A stretch of 61,962 bases of DNA from an uncultured Peptostreptococcaceae bacterium. Its GTDB lineage: Bacteria > Bacillota > Clostridia > Peptostreptococcales > Peptostreptococcaceae. The notes below the pieces were generated by a model. That model saw only the letters and a list, made by a program, of their open reading frames with translations, was not told the DNA's origin and did no database searches. The DNA lies in assembly GCA_944383455.1 (NCBI GenBank), contig CALWPP010000009.1:1-61962 (forward strand), in the 5' to 3' direction. Below are positions 26,973-36,479 of this stretch, in pieces; within the stretch, counting starts at the first letter, position 1; each line of letters opens with the position of its first letter. The position numbers and the translations under genes are program-made.

Positions 26973-27010
26973 TCTAAAAAAATAAACCAGATAAATAACC
27001 TGATTTATTT
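26973..27010 (-). terminator. Terminator after the DUF308-type gene
   Basis: Stem AAATAAACCAG/CTGATTTATTT (26980-26990 with 27000-27010) followed on the minus strand by TTTTTAGAAATTT. Confidence 0.75.
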
Positions 27011-27037
27011 TTCATTATTTAATTTGTAATAATATTA

Positions 27038-27586
27038 CTAATCAATATATTTCCTTTTTATACTAAATCCAAAAGAAGTCAAAGTAGTACCTATTAAAAA
27101 TATTAAAAAAGACATAATAGATACTATAAATTTTGATAAAAATAATGGAGATACAATTAATGTTATTCCAAGTAATAAAGAAAATACCTTTGAAAAAGAA
27201 AATCTATAATATGGATTATTCTTATTTCTCATAAACTCAAATATATTTTTTACCAATATATAAACCCCAAAAAATATAGAAATACTAGCCTGTATTTTGG
27301 TTGGAAAAATTATAAAAGTAATCGCTATTAAAATCAAAAATACTTGGCTTATTACAAATGGTCTTACTTCTTTTTTAGATTGGTATCTTCTTCTTTCATT
27401 AATATTAAGTAAATTTAAATACGAAATAAATAAAAATAAAAAAGCTACACTATAAGAAATGAGTCTTACAGATAATTCTTTGAAAAATATAGATATTAAT
27501 GAAAGTAAAATTAGCACTACTCCAGATATTATAAATTTATTTATATTCTCTTTTTTGTTATGCTCTTTTAAACTAAAGTAAAACAT
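27038..27586 (-). CDS. Small multi-pass membrane protein (DUF308/HdeD-like)
   Basis: The product of about 182 residues has six predicted membrane helices in three pairs, the layout of the HdeD/DUF308 family, with a short charged loop (NERRRYQSKKEVRP) in the middle. The ATG at 27586 is preceded by GGTGGGTGAT; an in-frame start ten codons earlier lies before that site. No enzymatic motif is seen. The function of the family is poorly known (acid stress in enterics). It is transcribed divergently from the antiporter at 27831. Confidence 0.65.
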   Translation of the reverse strand: MFYFSLKEHNKKENINKFIISGVVLILLSLISIFFKELSVRLISYSVAFLFLFISYLNLLNINERRRYQSKKEVRPFVISQVFLILIAITFIIFPTKIQASISIFFGVYILVKNIFEFMRNKNNPYYRFSFSKVFSLLLGITLIVSPLFLSKFIVSIMSFLIFLIGTTLTSFGFSIKRKYID

Positions 27587-27830
27587 TCTATCACCCACCA
27601 ATTCAATATAATACAATTTTAGTAAAATAATATAAGTATCTTTATTAATTATACATTAAAAATTTATATTTAGCTTACTTTTAATTTTATATATTATAAA
27701 ATTTATATTATATGTCCGAGTTATGTATGATAAAATTATATAGAATATATTAATTTGAGTTTTTTTATGATTTAAATTATGAAGCAATACTAAATTATAA
27801 TAAAATTTTTATATAAAAAGGAGGTAAGTT

Positions 27831-29267
27831 ATGATTAAACTTATGATGTTTAGTAGCTTAATATTAATTACTTGTATAACATCAACTAAAGTTTTATATA
27901 GATTTGGGGTACCAATGCTTCTTATATTTATTATATTAGGAATGTTATTTGGTTCAGATGGTGTAGTTGGTATTTATTTTGATAATTATAAGTTTGCAAA
28001 TGAATTATGTTCTATAGGTTTAGTTTTTATTATGTTTTATGGAGGGTTCGGTACTAATTGGGGTATCGCAAAAAAAGTAGCTACACCATCAATATTAATG
28101 TCATCATTAGGTGTAATTATAACTGCAGGTCTTGTAGGTTTATTTTGTCACTTAGCTCTAAATATGACATTACTAGATGGATTACTTATTGGATCTGTTG
28201 TAGCATCTACTGATGCTGCCTCAGTGTTTGCTATTTTAAGAGCTCAAAAATTAAATCTAAAAGGTTCTTTAGCATCATTTTTAGAAATTGAAAGTGGTAG
28301 TAATGATCCTATCGCTTATATGATGACATTTATAGTTTTAACTATGATAAAAAATGGAGATACTTTTAATATAAATAGTATATTTTCCATAATATTTAAT
28401 CAAATCGTATTTGGTATTTTAGTTGGTTTTTTATTTGCTAAAATTACAGTATATATTCTTAAAAGATGGCACTTTGAAATAGAAGGTTTTTATACTATAT
28501 TTGTTATGTCAGTTGCTATATTATCATATTCATTTAGTAGCTATATAGGTGGTAATGGCTATTTAAGTGTATATATATCTGGTATAATAATTGGAAATAG
28601 TAAGATACCTCATAAAAAAAGTATGTTTAACTTTTTTGATGGTATCTCTTGGACGATGCAAATAATACTATTTTTTATTTTAGGTCTCTTATCGTTCCCA
28701 TCAAAACTATCTCTAGTTTCAGGAATATCTGTATCAATATCTATATTTATGATTCTATTTGCAAGACCATTAGCAGTATTTATAATACTTGCTCCATTTA
28801 AATTTACACTAAAGGAAAAAATATTTATATCTTTTGTCGGTCTTAGAGGGGCTGCATCTGTTGTTTTCTCTATATTTGTTGTTACTTATGGCGTTGATAT
28901 AGACTATGATATATTTCATCTAATATTTTTTATAGCATTATTATCTGTTTCTTTACAAGGATCACTTATTCCAAAATTAGCAAGTTGTTTAGATTTAGTC
29001 GCTATTGATGAGTCAGCTTCGGTTCTTAAAACATTTACAGACTACACTGGTGAAATAAATACTGATTTATTAGAGGTAAATATAACTAAAGATAGTCCCT
29101 GGATTAATAAAAGTATTATAGATGCAAATATACCAGAAGAAATACTTATAGTTATGATAAAAAGAGATAATAAAATACTAGTTCCAAAAGGAAACACATT
29201 CATAAAAGAAAATGATATATTAGTTTTAAGTGGCAATAATATTGAAGATATAATAAATAACAAATAA
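27831..29267 (+). CDS. CPA1-type K+ (or Na+)/H+ antiporter with C-terminal TrkA-C domain
   Basis: The 478-residue protein has about 12 membrane helices (residues 1-390) with the antiporter core motif EIESGSNDPIAYM near residue 153. A cytoplasmic RCK_C/TrkA-C domain follows (about 395-478; LLEVNITKDSPWINKSIIDANIP and DILVLSGNN). This matches the NhaP2/CvrA group. TrkA-C domains of such transporters often bind c-di-AMP, whose synthase cdaA is in this window, but that link is inference. AAGGAGG precedes the ATG. It is monocistronic and ends at a shared terminator. Confidence 0.9.
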   Translation: MIKLMMFSSLILITCITSTKVLYRFGVPMLLIFIILGMLFGSDGVVGIYFDNYKFANELCSIGLVFIMFYGGFGTNWGIAKKVATPSILMSSLGVIITAGLVGLFCHLALNMTLLDGLLIGSVVASTDAASVFAILRAQKLNLKGSLASFLEIESGSNDPIAYMMTFIVLTMIKNGDTFNINSIFSIIFNQIVFGILVGFLFAKITVYILKRWHFEIEGFYTIFVMSVAILSYSFSSYIGGNGYLSVYISGIIIGNSKIPHKKSMFNFFDGISWTMQIILFFILGLLSFPSKLSLVSGISVSISIFMILFARPLAVFIILAPFKFTLKEKIFISFVGLRGAASVVFSIFVVTYGVDIDYDIFHLIFFIALLSVSLQGSLIPKLASCLDLVAIDESASVLKTFTDYTGEINTDLLEVNITKDSPWINKSIIDANIPEEILIVMIKRDNKILVPKGNTFIKENDILVLSGNNIEDIINNK

Positions 29268-29272
29268 TAATA

Positions 29273-29308
29273 TTACAAGCCTCTTATTAAATATTAAGAG
29301 GCTTGTAT
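29273..29308. terminator. Bidirectional terminator between the antiporter and MATE genes
   Basis: Stem ACAAGCCTCTTA/TAAGAGGCTTGT (29275-29286 with 29295-29306) between two convergent stop codons. AT-rich on both sides. Confidence 0.8.
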
Positions 29309-29309
29309 A

Positions 29310-30671
29310 TTATTCAATAATATCACTATCTTCTAGCGAAATATTCTTTATCCATTTTTTGCTAAATAATCTAAATACACACCAAGTACTTTTTATTATT
29401 TCATCAATTTTTAGACATATAAGAACTAATCCATACGATAAATTATAAACAACCCCTGCCAAATAACCAAGAGGTATTGCTATAATCCATAAAAATAAGA
29501 CATCAGCTATCATTAAAAACTTAGTATCTCCACCAGCTCTTAAAACTCCTTTAGTCAAAACGTGCGAAACTGACATAAATATAACTAAAAATGATGTAGC
29601 ATTCATTAAACTATATGCAATTGATTTTGTATGGTCAGTTACATTATAAAAATCAACTATAATATATTTCATAAAATATATTACAACAGATGAAAAACAC
29701 CCTAAAATTATTGACATAAATAAAAATATTTTTCCTCTGATAAATGCAAGGTCATAATTTTTTTCACCGACAGTATTTCCAGTTATAACTCCACTTGCAT
29801 TAGATACTCCCATCAAAAACACATTAGTAAATTGAAGAACAACACTTGATATACTATTTGCAGAAACCATATCAGAACCCATCTGACCCATTATAACAGA
29901 TACCATATTAATTCCAAGACCAAGTATTATATCACTTATTAGTACTGGAGAACCTACCTTTAAATATTTACTAAATATTTCTTTATCAAATTCAAATAAG
30001 TACTTAATCCTAAACTTGATTTTATTATCAATTTTAAGCACATAAATTAAAACAAATATAAACTCAAAAATTCTAGAACTTAAAGTAGCAATAGCAGCTC
30101 CTTTTATACCAAGGCTTGGCATACCTAAGTTACCAAATATAAATACCCAATTTAGAAATATATTTATAAAAAATGAAATTATAGAAGCAAAAAGTGCTGG
30201 TTTTACAGTTTTTAGCGTTCTAAATAAAATACTTGTAGTAGTTGAAATTCCTTGAAAAATAAAAGCTAATGAAACTATTTTTAAATAACTTGCTCCTTCG
30301 TTTATTACTTCAATTTCATTCGTGTAAATACTCATAACTTGATATGGTAAAAATTGACCTATAAATAAAAATAAAACTCCAAAACTAAAACTTAATTTAA
30401 CTAAAAGTGATAATACTTTATTAATAGAAATAATATCTTTATTTCCCCAAAACTGCCCTGATAAAACTCCAACTCCTCCACCAAGTCCAAAGTTAATTAT
30501 TAAAAACATAAAGCAAAATTGATTTGCAAGTGCAGCACCAGAAAGTGTTATCTCTCCAAACCGTCCAAGCATCATAGTATCTGTCATACTAACACCAACA
30601 TTTATAAGACTTTGCATAGCTATTGGTATACTAATTTTTAGTATATTTTTATAAAATTCTTTATCTTTCAA
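29310..30671 (-). CDS. MATE-family multidrug efflux transporter
   Basis: The 453-residue protein has twelve hydrophobic segments in two similar halves. It carries MATE features such as SIPIAMQSLINVGVSMTDTMMLGRFG at the N-terminus (in two stretches) and GVLRAGGDTKF near residue 372. Such carriers export cationic drugs using Na+ or H+ gradients. The substrate is not predictable. It is divergent from a LysR-family regulator at 30825, which may control it. Confidence 0.9.
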   Translation of the reverse strand: MKDKEFYKNILKISIPIAMQSLINVGVSMTDTMMLGRFGEITLSGAALANQFCFMFLIINFGLGGGVGVLSGQFWGNKDIISINKVLSLLVKLSFSFGVLFLFIGQFLPYQVMSIYTNEIEVINEGASYLKIVSLAFIFQGISTTTSILFRTLKTVKPALFASIISFFINIFLNWVFIFGNLGMPSLGIKGAAIATLSSRIFEFIFVLIYVLKIDNKIKFRIKYLFEFDKEIFSKYLKVGSPVLISDIILGLGINMVSVIMGQMGSDMVSANSISSVVLQFTNVFLMGVSNASGVITGNTVGEKNYDLAFIRGKIFLFMSIILGCFSSVVIYFMKYIIVDFYNVTDHTKSIAYSLMNATSFLVIFMSVSHVLTKGVLRAGGDTKFLMIADVLFLWIIAIPLGYLAGVVYNLSYGLVLICLKIDEIIKSTWCVFRLFSKKWIKNISLEDSDIIE

Positions 30672-30824
30672 AATATCACCTCATTAAAAATATAATATAA
30701 TTTATAGATCGTTTAATCAACAAAATTATAAATTATATGATATGAATTATCAATTCTATTTAAAAAATACTATCTATTCTATATAAGAATATATTATAAT
30801 ATAAACATAAATATTGAAATGTAG

Positions 30825-31712
30825 GTGGTGATTAAAATTACTATTGAACAAATAAAATATTTCTTAACTCTTGAAAAATATAGAAACTTTTCGCTAGCTT
30901 CATATGAACTTTGTATTTCTCAGTCATCTCTTTCAAAACACATAAAATCTCTTGAAAATGAATTTAATGTAATTCTATTTAACAGAACAACAAGAAATAT
31001 AACTTTAACAAATGCAGGAGAGGAGTTTTTAAAATATGCTAATAAAATTATAGTTGATTATAATGATATTATGCTTAATATGAAAAAATACTCTGAAAAA
31101 GAAATATCAAAAATAAGAATGGGTACTATCCCAGTTTTAGCACAGTATAATATAACTCCTAAAATAATAAAATTTAAAAATCAACAAAAATACATCGATT
31201 TAGATATCATAGAAAAAGAAAGTAAAGAAATAATAAATATGATAAAAAATAATAAATTAGATTTGGCACTAGTTAGAAATATAAATTTATCTGATGATGA
31301 ATTTAATATCTTAGATTTAATAGAAGATGAATTAGTTATTGTAACATCAAAAAATCATAGATTTACAAAGAAAAAATATATTTCATTTGAAGAATTAAAA
31401 GATGAAAACTTTATATTACTCGGAGAAAACTCAACTATACACGATAAATTTATTGATGAGTGCTTAAAATATAACTTTTCACCAAATATAATATATAGAA
31501 TGTATAAGATAGAAACTATTTTAAGTCTTGTTTCTGAAAATATTGGAATAACTATTCTTATGAAAAAAGTCATTAATTCATTTAATACATCAAATATATC
31601 TATATCACTACTTAAAGACCAAATAGTTTTGCCTCTTTCTTTAGTATATAATAAAAAATCTAAATTATCTAAAGAATGCTTAGAATTTATAGAATTTATA
31701 AAAAAAACATAG
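30825..31712 (+). CDS. LysR-family transcriptional regulator
   Basis: The protein of about 290 residues has an N-terminal helix-turn-helix (IKYFLTLEKYRNFSLASYEL and SQSSLSKHIKSLE) and a C-terminal periplasmic-binding-like effector domain (about 90-290). The start is unusual: no ATG is available. GTG codons at 30825 and 30828 lie inside the AGGTGG site, whereas an ATT at 30837 has ideal spacing and would give the usual N-terminus (I/M-TIEQIKYF). It is divergent from the MATE exporter, its probable target. The effector is unknown. Confidence 0.88.
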   Translation: MVIKITIEQIKYFLTLEKYRNFSLASYELCISQSSLSKHIKSLENEFNVILFNRTTRNITLTNAGEEFLKYANKIIVDYNDIMLNMKKYSEKEISKIRMGTIPVLAQYNITPKIIKFKNQQKYIDLDIIEKESKEIINMIKNNKLDLALVRNINLSDDEFNILDLIEDELVIVTSKNHRFTKKKYISFEELKDENFILLGENSTIHDKFIDECLKYNFSPNIIYRMYKIETILSLVSENIGITILMKKVINSFNTSNISISLLKDQIVLPLSLVYNKKSKLSKECLEFIEFIKKT

Positions 31713-31731
31713 AGGTATACACCACTATGTC
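31700..31731. terminator. Bidirectional terminator, LysR gene and siderophore-binding protein gene
   Basis: Nested stem CATAG-GGT/ACC-CTATG (31708-31729) with TTTTTTTT on the minus side and TCTTTT on the plus side. Confidence 0.7.
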
Positions 31732-31737
31732 TTTTAT

Positions 31738-32700
31738 TTATTTTATAGCGTTTTTAACATCATCTATCATAGTTTGAGTAGAATTAATTCCTCCAGATAC
31801 TACATACCAAGCTTGAGAAGATAAATAAACTATCTTTCCATTTTTATAAGCATCAGTAGATTTTACTAAATCATTATCAAATAAAGCTTTTGCAGTTGAC
31901 TCTCCACCAGTTGCATCTCCTCTATCAACAACAAATATATATTCTGGATTTTGCTGTGCTAAATACTCGAAAGTAACTTGTTGGCCGTGAGTCGATGCAT
32001 CTATATTAGTATCTTTACATTCAAATCCTAATTGATTATATAAAATACCAAATCTAGACTCTGGAGAAAATACACTTAAATTCCCTTCATTAACCATAAC
32101 AGCTAATGCATTTGACTTATTTTCTGTAACCTTTTTCTTTACTTCTTCCATTTCTTTATTTAACCTATCTACTTCAGCACTAAACTCAGCCTCTTTTTCA
32201 AATACTTTCCCTAGAGCCTCCATATTACGGCTAAAATCATCTACATACTTACTACCATCAATATTTAAATATAAAGTAGGAGCAATTTTATTAAACTCAT
32301 CATACATATCTGCTTGTCTTCCACTTATTATTATTAAGTCTGGATTTAGGTTATTTATAGCTTCAAAATCTGGCTCTTTTAAATCTCCCAAATCAGCATA
32401 TTTCTCATCTTCATACTTAGCTAAACTTTTTGGTACACTACCCTTTGGAAGCCCTGCTACTTCTATTCCCATTTTATCAAGCGCATCAATGGCTCCATAA
32501 TCAAATGATACTACAGTCTTTGGATTAGTTTTTACTTCTATTTCTCCTTTTCCATCTATAACTTTTACAGTTTTTACATCTTGAGATTGTTCTTGTGTTT
32601 GTTCTTTTGTATCTTCTTGGGTTGTTGAACTACAAGCAACTCCTCCAATTAAACTAAATGAAATAACTCCTACTAAAGCTAATAATTTTTTATTTTTCAT
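31738..32700 (-). CDS. yclQ: Siderophore ABC transporter substrate-binding lipoprotein (YclQ-like)
   Basis: About 320 residues. The signal peptide MKNKKLLALVGVISF... ends in a lipobox GGVAC, followed by a Ser/Thr/Glu/Gln-rich linker and a class III (FepB/FhuD-type) periplasmic-binding domain with ADLGDLKEPDFEAINNLNPDLII in segments. The ATG at 32700 fits GTGGAGG. It is last in a four-gene importer cluster whose order (two permeases, ATPase, binding protein) equals B. subtilis yclNOPQ, the petrobactin system. The ligand is probably a catecholate siderophore, inferred. Confidence 0.9.
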   Translation of the reverse strand: MKNKKLLALVGVISFSLIGGVACSSTTQEDTKEQTQEQSQDVKTVKVIDGKGEIEVKTNPKTVVSFDYGAIDALDKMGIEVAGLPKGSVPKSLAKYEDEKYADLGDLKEPDFEAINNLNPDLIIISGRQADMYDEFNKIAPTLYLNIDGSKYVDDFSRNMEALGKVFEKEAEFSAEVDRLNKEMEEVKKKVTENKSNALAVMVNEGNLSVFSPESRFGILYNQLGFECKDTNIDASTHGQQVTFEYLAQQNPEYIFVVDRGDATGGESTAKALFDNDLVKSTDAYKNGKIVYLSSQAWYVVSGGINSTQTMIDDVKNAIK

Positions 32701-32719
32701 AATATTTTCCTCCACAGTT

Positions 32720-33475
32720 TTAATAATAAATACCAATCCTTTTATTCTTCATTTCAACAACATTAAATTCCATATCATAAATTTCTTGAAGTGTTGCTTC
32801 ATTTATTATTTCATTAACATTACCCTCTTTTGCTATTTGACCATTTTTTATGGCAATAATATAATCAGAATAACAAGAAGTAAAATTAATATCGTGCATA
32901 ACTAATATTATTGTTTTATTAAGTTCATCACATAATTTTCTAAGCATTTTCATCATTTTTACGGAATTATTCATATCTAAATTATTAAGTGGCTCATCTA
33001 AAAATATGTATTCCGTAGATTGAGCTATAACCATTGCAATATAAGCTCTTTGCCTTTGACCACCACTTATTTCATCTAAATATTTATTTTTTATATCAGT
33101 TAGCATCATATATTCTAAAGCTTCATTTATGTATTTTTTATCCTCATCAGTAAGTTTTCCTTGAGAATAGGGAAATCTACCAAAACTAACTAACTCTTCT
33201 ATTGTAAGTCTTATGTTTATATTGTTTGATTGTTTCAGTATTGCAATCTTTTTTGCAAGTTCATTTTTATCCCAAGTAGATATTTCTTTTCCTTCTATTA
33301 AAATCTCTCCACTATCCTTTTTAAGTATTCTACTCATCATACCAAGTACAGTACTTTTACCTGCTCCATTTGGTCCTATAAATGAAGTTACTTTTCCTTT
33401 TTGTATATTTAAGGAAATATTATCAACAACTTTTTTACCTAAGTATTCCTTAGATATATTTTTTACCTCAATCAT
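32720..33475 (-). CDS. yclP: Siderophore ABC transporter ATP-binding protein (YclP-like)
   Basis: The 251-residue ATPase has Walker A GPNGAGKSTVLG near residue 35, the signature ISGGQRQRAYIAM near 137, and Walker B YIFLDEPLNNLD near 157. It overlaps the upstream permease by four bases (ATGA), so it is translationally coupled. It powers iron-siderophore uptake. Confidence 0.93.
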   Translation of the reverse strand: MIEVKNISKEYLGKKVVDNISLNIQKGKVTSFIGPNGAGKSTVLGMMSRILKKDSGEILIEGKEISTWDKNELAKKIAILKQSNNINIRLTIEELVSFGRFPYSQGKLTDEDKKYINEALEYMMLTDIKNKYLDEISGGQRQRAYIAMVIAQSTEYIFLDEPLNNLDMNNSVKMMKMLRKLCDELNKTIILVMHDINFTSCYSDYIIAIKNGQIAKEGNVNEIINEATLQEIYDMEFNVVEMKNKRIGIYY

Positions 33476-34431
33476 ATCCTACTCTCCTTAAACAATAGAT
33501 ATATAAAATAAATTCCACCAATTAGATTTATAACAACACTCACAGGAGTTTTTAAATTAAGTATTCTTTCTATTAATAATTGTGAAAATAGTAATGTAAA
33601 TATACTAACTAATATTGATGTAACTAATGTATAGCTATGTTTATAAGTTTTCATTATTTGTCTTGCAATATTTACAACAAGTATACCTAAAAAAGTTATA
33701 GGACCAACCAGTGCTGTAGAAACTGATATAAACAAAGCTACTACTATAAAAAATTTCTTTAAAAGTTTATCGTAATCAACACCAAGATTTATTGCTTGTT
33801 CTTTTCCAAGACTAATAACATCTAGATATTTTATATCTTTTAAAATAAACCCTGTTACAATAATAATCATTATCATTGCAACGATTAAAATATCTGAATT
33901 AACATTGTTAAAACTTGCAAACAATTTATTTTGAAGTACTAAAAATTCATTTGGGTCTATTACTACTTGCATAAAAGAAGATAAACTACTGAATAATGTA
34001 CCACATATCATTCCTATTAATACTAAAAATAATATATTTGATTTTCCTGTTTTAAATAATAAATTATAAAGTAACATAGATAAAAAAGACATAAGTATAA
34101 CACACAATATAAAATTATACTTTTTATTAGTTACTAGTATACTTTCAGAAGTAAATACAAAAACTAGTGCAGTCTGAATTAATACATATAAGGAATCTAA
34201 CCCCATAACATTTGGTGTTAGTATATGGTTATGAGTTATAGTTTGAAATATTAAAGTCGATATACCAATACTAAGTCCAGTTAAAATTATTGCAAGTAAT
34301 TTTGGTATACGCTTTGAAAGCGAATAATCTATTGTAGCTATATTTATTTCTAAACTTAAAAACAAAATACAACTAATTAATATTAAAACTAATAAAATAT
34401 ATATTGGCAATTTTATATTTTTAGTTTTCAT
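33472..34431 (-). CDS. yclO: Siderophore ABC transporter permease (YclO-like)
   Basis: The 319-residue FecCD-family permease has about nine membrane helices, GLSIGISTLIFQTITHNHILTPNVMGLDS in two stretches, and the coupling motif region LGKEQAINLGVDYDKL near residue 207. It overlaps the first permease gene by 11 bases and the ATPase by four. Confidence 0.92.
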   Translation of the reverse strand: MKTKNIKLPIYILLVLILISCILFLSLEINIATIDYSLSKRIPKLLAIILTGLSIGISTLIFQTITHNHILTPNVMGLDSLYVLIQTALVFVFTSESILVTNKKYNFILCVILMSFLSMLLYNLLFKTGKSNILFLVLIGMICGTLFSSLSSFMQVVIDPNEFLVLQNKLFASFNNVNSDILIVAMIMIIIVTGFILKDIKYLDVISLGKEQAINLGVDYDKLLKKFFIVVALFISVSTALVGPITFLGILVVNIARQIMKTYKHSYTLVTSILVSIFTLLFSQLLIERILNLKTPVSVVINLIGGIYFIYLLFKESRI

Positions 34432-35374
34432 AATAATCCCTCCTTAATATCATATAAAGGAAAGTTATACTTCCTATTACTCCAATAGTCAAACCAACAG
34501 ATATTTCGTAAGGATATATAATTACTCTACTTAAAATATCACAAAATAGAACAAATAAAGCCCCAACTATTGCAGTATCAAATATATTTTCTGATAAATT
34601 ATCTCCCTTATAAAGTGATACTATATTGGGAACTATAAGACCAATATAAGGTATATTTCCTGCAGTTATAATTACAGATACCGTTACTAGAGAAATTATT
34701 ACAAGCCCTAAATTAACTATTTTATTGTAATCAAGCCCTAAGTTTGTAGAAAAATCTTCTCCCATTCCTGCAACAGTAAATTTATTTGCATAAAATCCTG
34801 CAATTATTATGAGAGGAATACTTATATAAAGTAATTCATAGTTTCCTTTTAATATCATAGAAAAACTTCCCTGCATCCAAGAACCTATATTTTGCATTAT
34901 GTCATATTTATATCCGAAGTAATTAGTTATTGCCCCAATTATATTTCCAAGCATTATACCAATAAGAGGAACAAATATAATATTTTTAAACTTCAGTTTT
35001 CTAAGTAATATCATAAATAAAAAAGTTCCAGCTAATGAAAATATAAAAGCTATAAATGATTTTTCTATAATAGATGCACTTGGCAAAAATATCATACAAA
35101 AAACTATACCAAGTTGAGCTGAATCTATTGTTGCACCAGTTGTTGGAGATACAAATTTATTTTGAGTAATACTTTGCATAATAAGTCCACAAATACTCAT
35201 ACCAACTCCAGCAACTAGTATACTTATAAGTCTTGGTATTCTACTTATTAAAAATACATTAATACTTTCTAAGTCTTTATTTAAAATCTGTTCTAAGGTT
35301 ATACTTTTAGCACCTAAAAACAAAGATATTAATGACAGTAAAATAAGTGCTAATAATAAATATCTTTTTTTCAT
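34421..35374 (-). CDS. yclN: Siderophore ABC transporter permease (YclN-like)
   Basis: About 317 residues, FecCD family, with GVGMSICGLIMQSITQNKFVSP in segments and MGEDFSTNLGLDYNKI as ATPase-contact loop. It is the first gene of the importer operon. Start choice is uncertain: the ATG at 35374 is about 14 bases from AAAGGA, and a TTG at 35398 lacks any site upstream. A Fur-like box lies just upstream. Confidence 0.9.
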   Translation of the reverse strand: MKKRYLLLALILLSLISLFLGAKSITLEQILNKDLESINVFLISRIPRLISILVAGVGMSICGLIMQSITQNKFVSPTTGATIDSAQLGIVFCMIFLPSASIIEKSFIAFIFSLAGTFLFMILLRKLKFKNIIFVPLIGIMLGNIIGAITNYFGYKYDIMQNIGSWMQGSFSMILKGNYELLYISIPLIIIAGFYANKFTVAGMGEDFSTNLGLDYNKIVNLGLVIISLVTVSVIITAGNIPYIGLIVPNIVSLYKGDNLSENIFDTAIVGALFVLFCDILSRVIIYPYEISVGLTIGVIGSITFLYMILRRDYYEN

Positions 35375-35399
35375 AAAGTTTAAAATTTTCCTTTCCAAA

Positions 35400-35420
35400 A
35401 TTATCGATATTAATTATCAT
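35400..35420. promoter_or_regulatory. Candidate Fur box before the siderophore importer operon
   Basis: ATTATCGATATTAATTATCAT read on the minus strand contains ATGATAAT and GATAAT units arranged as in Fur boxes (GATAATGATWATCATTATC). A second AT-rich imperfect palindrome TTCATATTATATGAA lies about 15 bp further (about 35434-35448). Iron-dependent repression would be expected for this operon. Confidence 0.5.
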
Positions 35421-35537
35421 TTATATTTATAATTTCATATTATATGAATATTATTATCTTTTCAATTCACTTTTAGAATAAATACTATTCTTTTTTTTAA
35501 TAAATGAATATTATTATTAATAAATAATCATAATTAT

Positions 35538-35568
35538 AAAAAATAAAGACACAAAAATTGTGTCTTTA
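35538..35568 (-). terminator. Terminator after ribU
   Basis: Stem AAAGACAC/GTGTCTTT overlapping the ribU stop, followed on the minus strand by ATTTTTTATAAT. Confidence 0.85.
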
Positions 35569-36132
35569 TAAAAATTTTTTAATTTTATTATAAACTAAAG
35601 CTATTGTAATGGATAATATAGATCCTTTTAATAAATTAAATGGAGCTATCATATAAATGATAAAACTTATTTTATTTACTACTAATGGATTTATTTGGCT
35701 CCCCATAGAAATTACGGCTTCTATTGGCATTATAGTACTATAAAAAGGAAGTATTATAAAATAATTTGCTAAACAACCAGCAATAATCATTGATATAGTT
35801 CCAATAAGTAGGCTTTTAAATAATTTTTCCTTGTGTTTATTAAAATAACTTGACGAAAAATAAACAAAACTTGAACCAATTAAAAAATTTGCAAATTCTC
35901 CAACTCCCCCAGTAGTACTCATTCCTGTTATAAATTGAAGTAAGTTTTTTAAAAAACAAATTAATATTCCGTAAATCGGACCTAGAGCTATTCCTCCTAA
36001 AACTGCAGTAATATCTGATATATCAAATTTTAAAAAACTTGGAAATAAAACTGGTATTGGAATTGATATAAACATAAATATATATCCAATAGCCACTAAA
36101 ATTGAAACTTTAACTAATGTATTTGATTTCAT
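35566..36132 (-). CDS. ribU: Riboflavin ECF transporter substrate-binding component
   Basis: The 188-residue protein has six membrane helices and the ECF S-component hallmarks: a short N-terminal MKSNTLVKVSILVAIGYIFM, FLKFDISDITAVLGGIALGP and GVGEFANFLIGSS in pieces. An FMN riboswitch plus terminator lies in its leader, which identifies the substrate as riboflavin. The shared energising module (EcfA1A2T) is not in the window. AGGAGG precedes the ATG. Confidence 0.95.
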   Translation of the reverse strand: MKSNTLVKVSILVAIGYIFMFISIPIPVLFPSFLKFDISDITAVLGGIALGPIYGILICFLKNLLQFITGMSTTGGVGEFANFLIGSSFVYFSSSYFNKHKEKLFKSLLIGTISMIIAGCLANYFIILPFYSTIMPIEAVISMGSQINPLVVNKISFIIYMIAPFNLLKGSILSITIALVYNKIKKFL

Positions 36133-36164
36133 AAATCAATCCTCCTAAAAAATTTATTTAGGAA

Positions 36165-36198
36165 ATAATAAAAGCCCAAAGAAATCTTCTTTGAGCTT
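36165..36198 (-). terminator. Riboswitch-controlled terminator in the ribU leader
   Basis: Stem AAGCTCAAAGAA/TTCTTTGGGCTT (36172-36198) followed by TTATTATTT on the minus strand, between aptamer and ribU. Confidence 0.75.
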
Positions 36199-36310
36199 AT
36201 TTATGAGCAAAATTTAAATTAATTATACATCTAAAGTTTTTAATTATGTAACATTAATTAATAATAAAATAACATAATAAAAAAATTAGCTAACTTAAAT
36301 CTATAATAAA

Positions 36311-36424
36311 CTTCTTCTCTCATCCAGACTTTACTGTCGGCTTTGGAATTTCACCAAATCATGCTAAATATTAGCTCGCGGGCTTTACCGCCGGTAGGGA
36401 ATTTCACCCTGCCCCGAAGATTTT
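36311..36424 (-). promoter_or_regulatory. FMN riboswitch (RFN element)
   Basis: On the minus strand it reads ATCTTCGGGGCAGGGTGAAA at the 5' side, then CCGGCGGTAAAGCCCGCGAGC, AGCATGATTTGGTGAAATTCC and GTCTGGATGAGAGAAGA across successive segments. These are the conserved parts of the RFN aptamer, closed by TCTTC/GAAGA. It leads to a terminator and then ribU, so FMN should switch off riboflavin uptake. Confidence 0.97.
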
Positions 36425-36479
36425 TTGTTATTTATTTTTCCTTTTACATATAATACTACCCTTTAAGTTAAAAGTCAAA

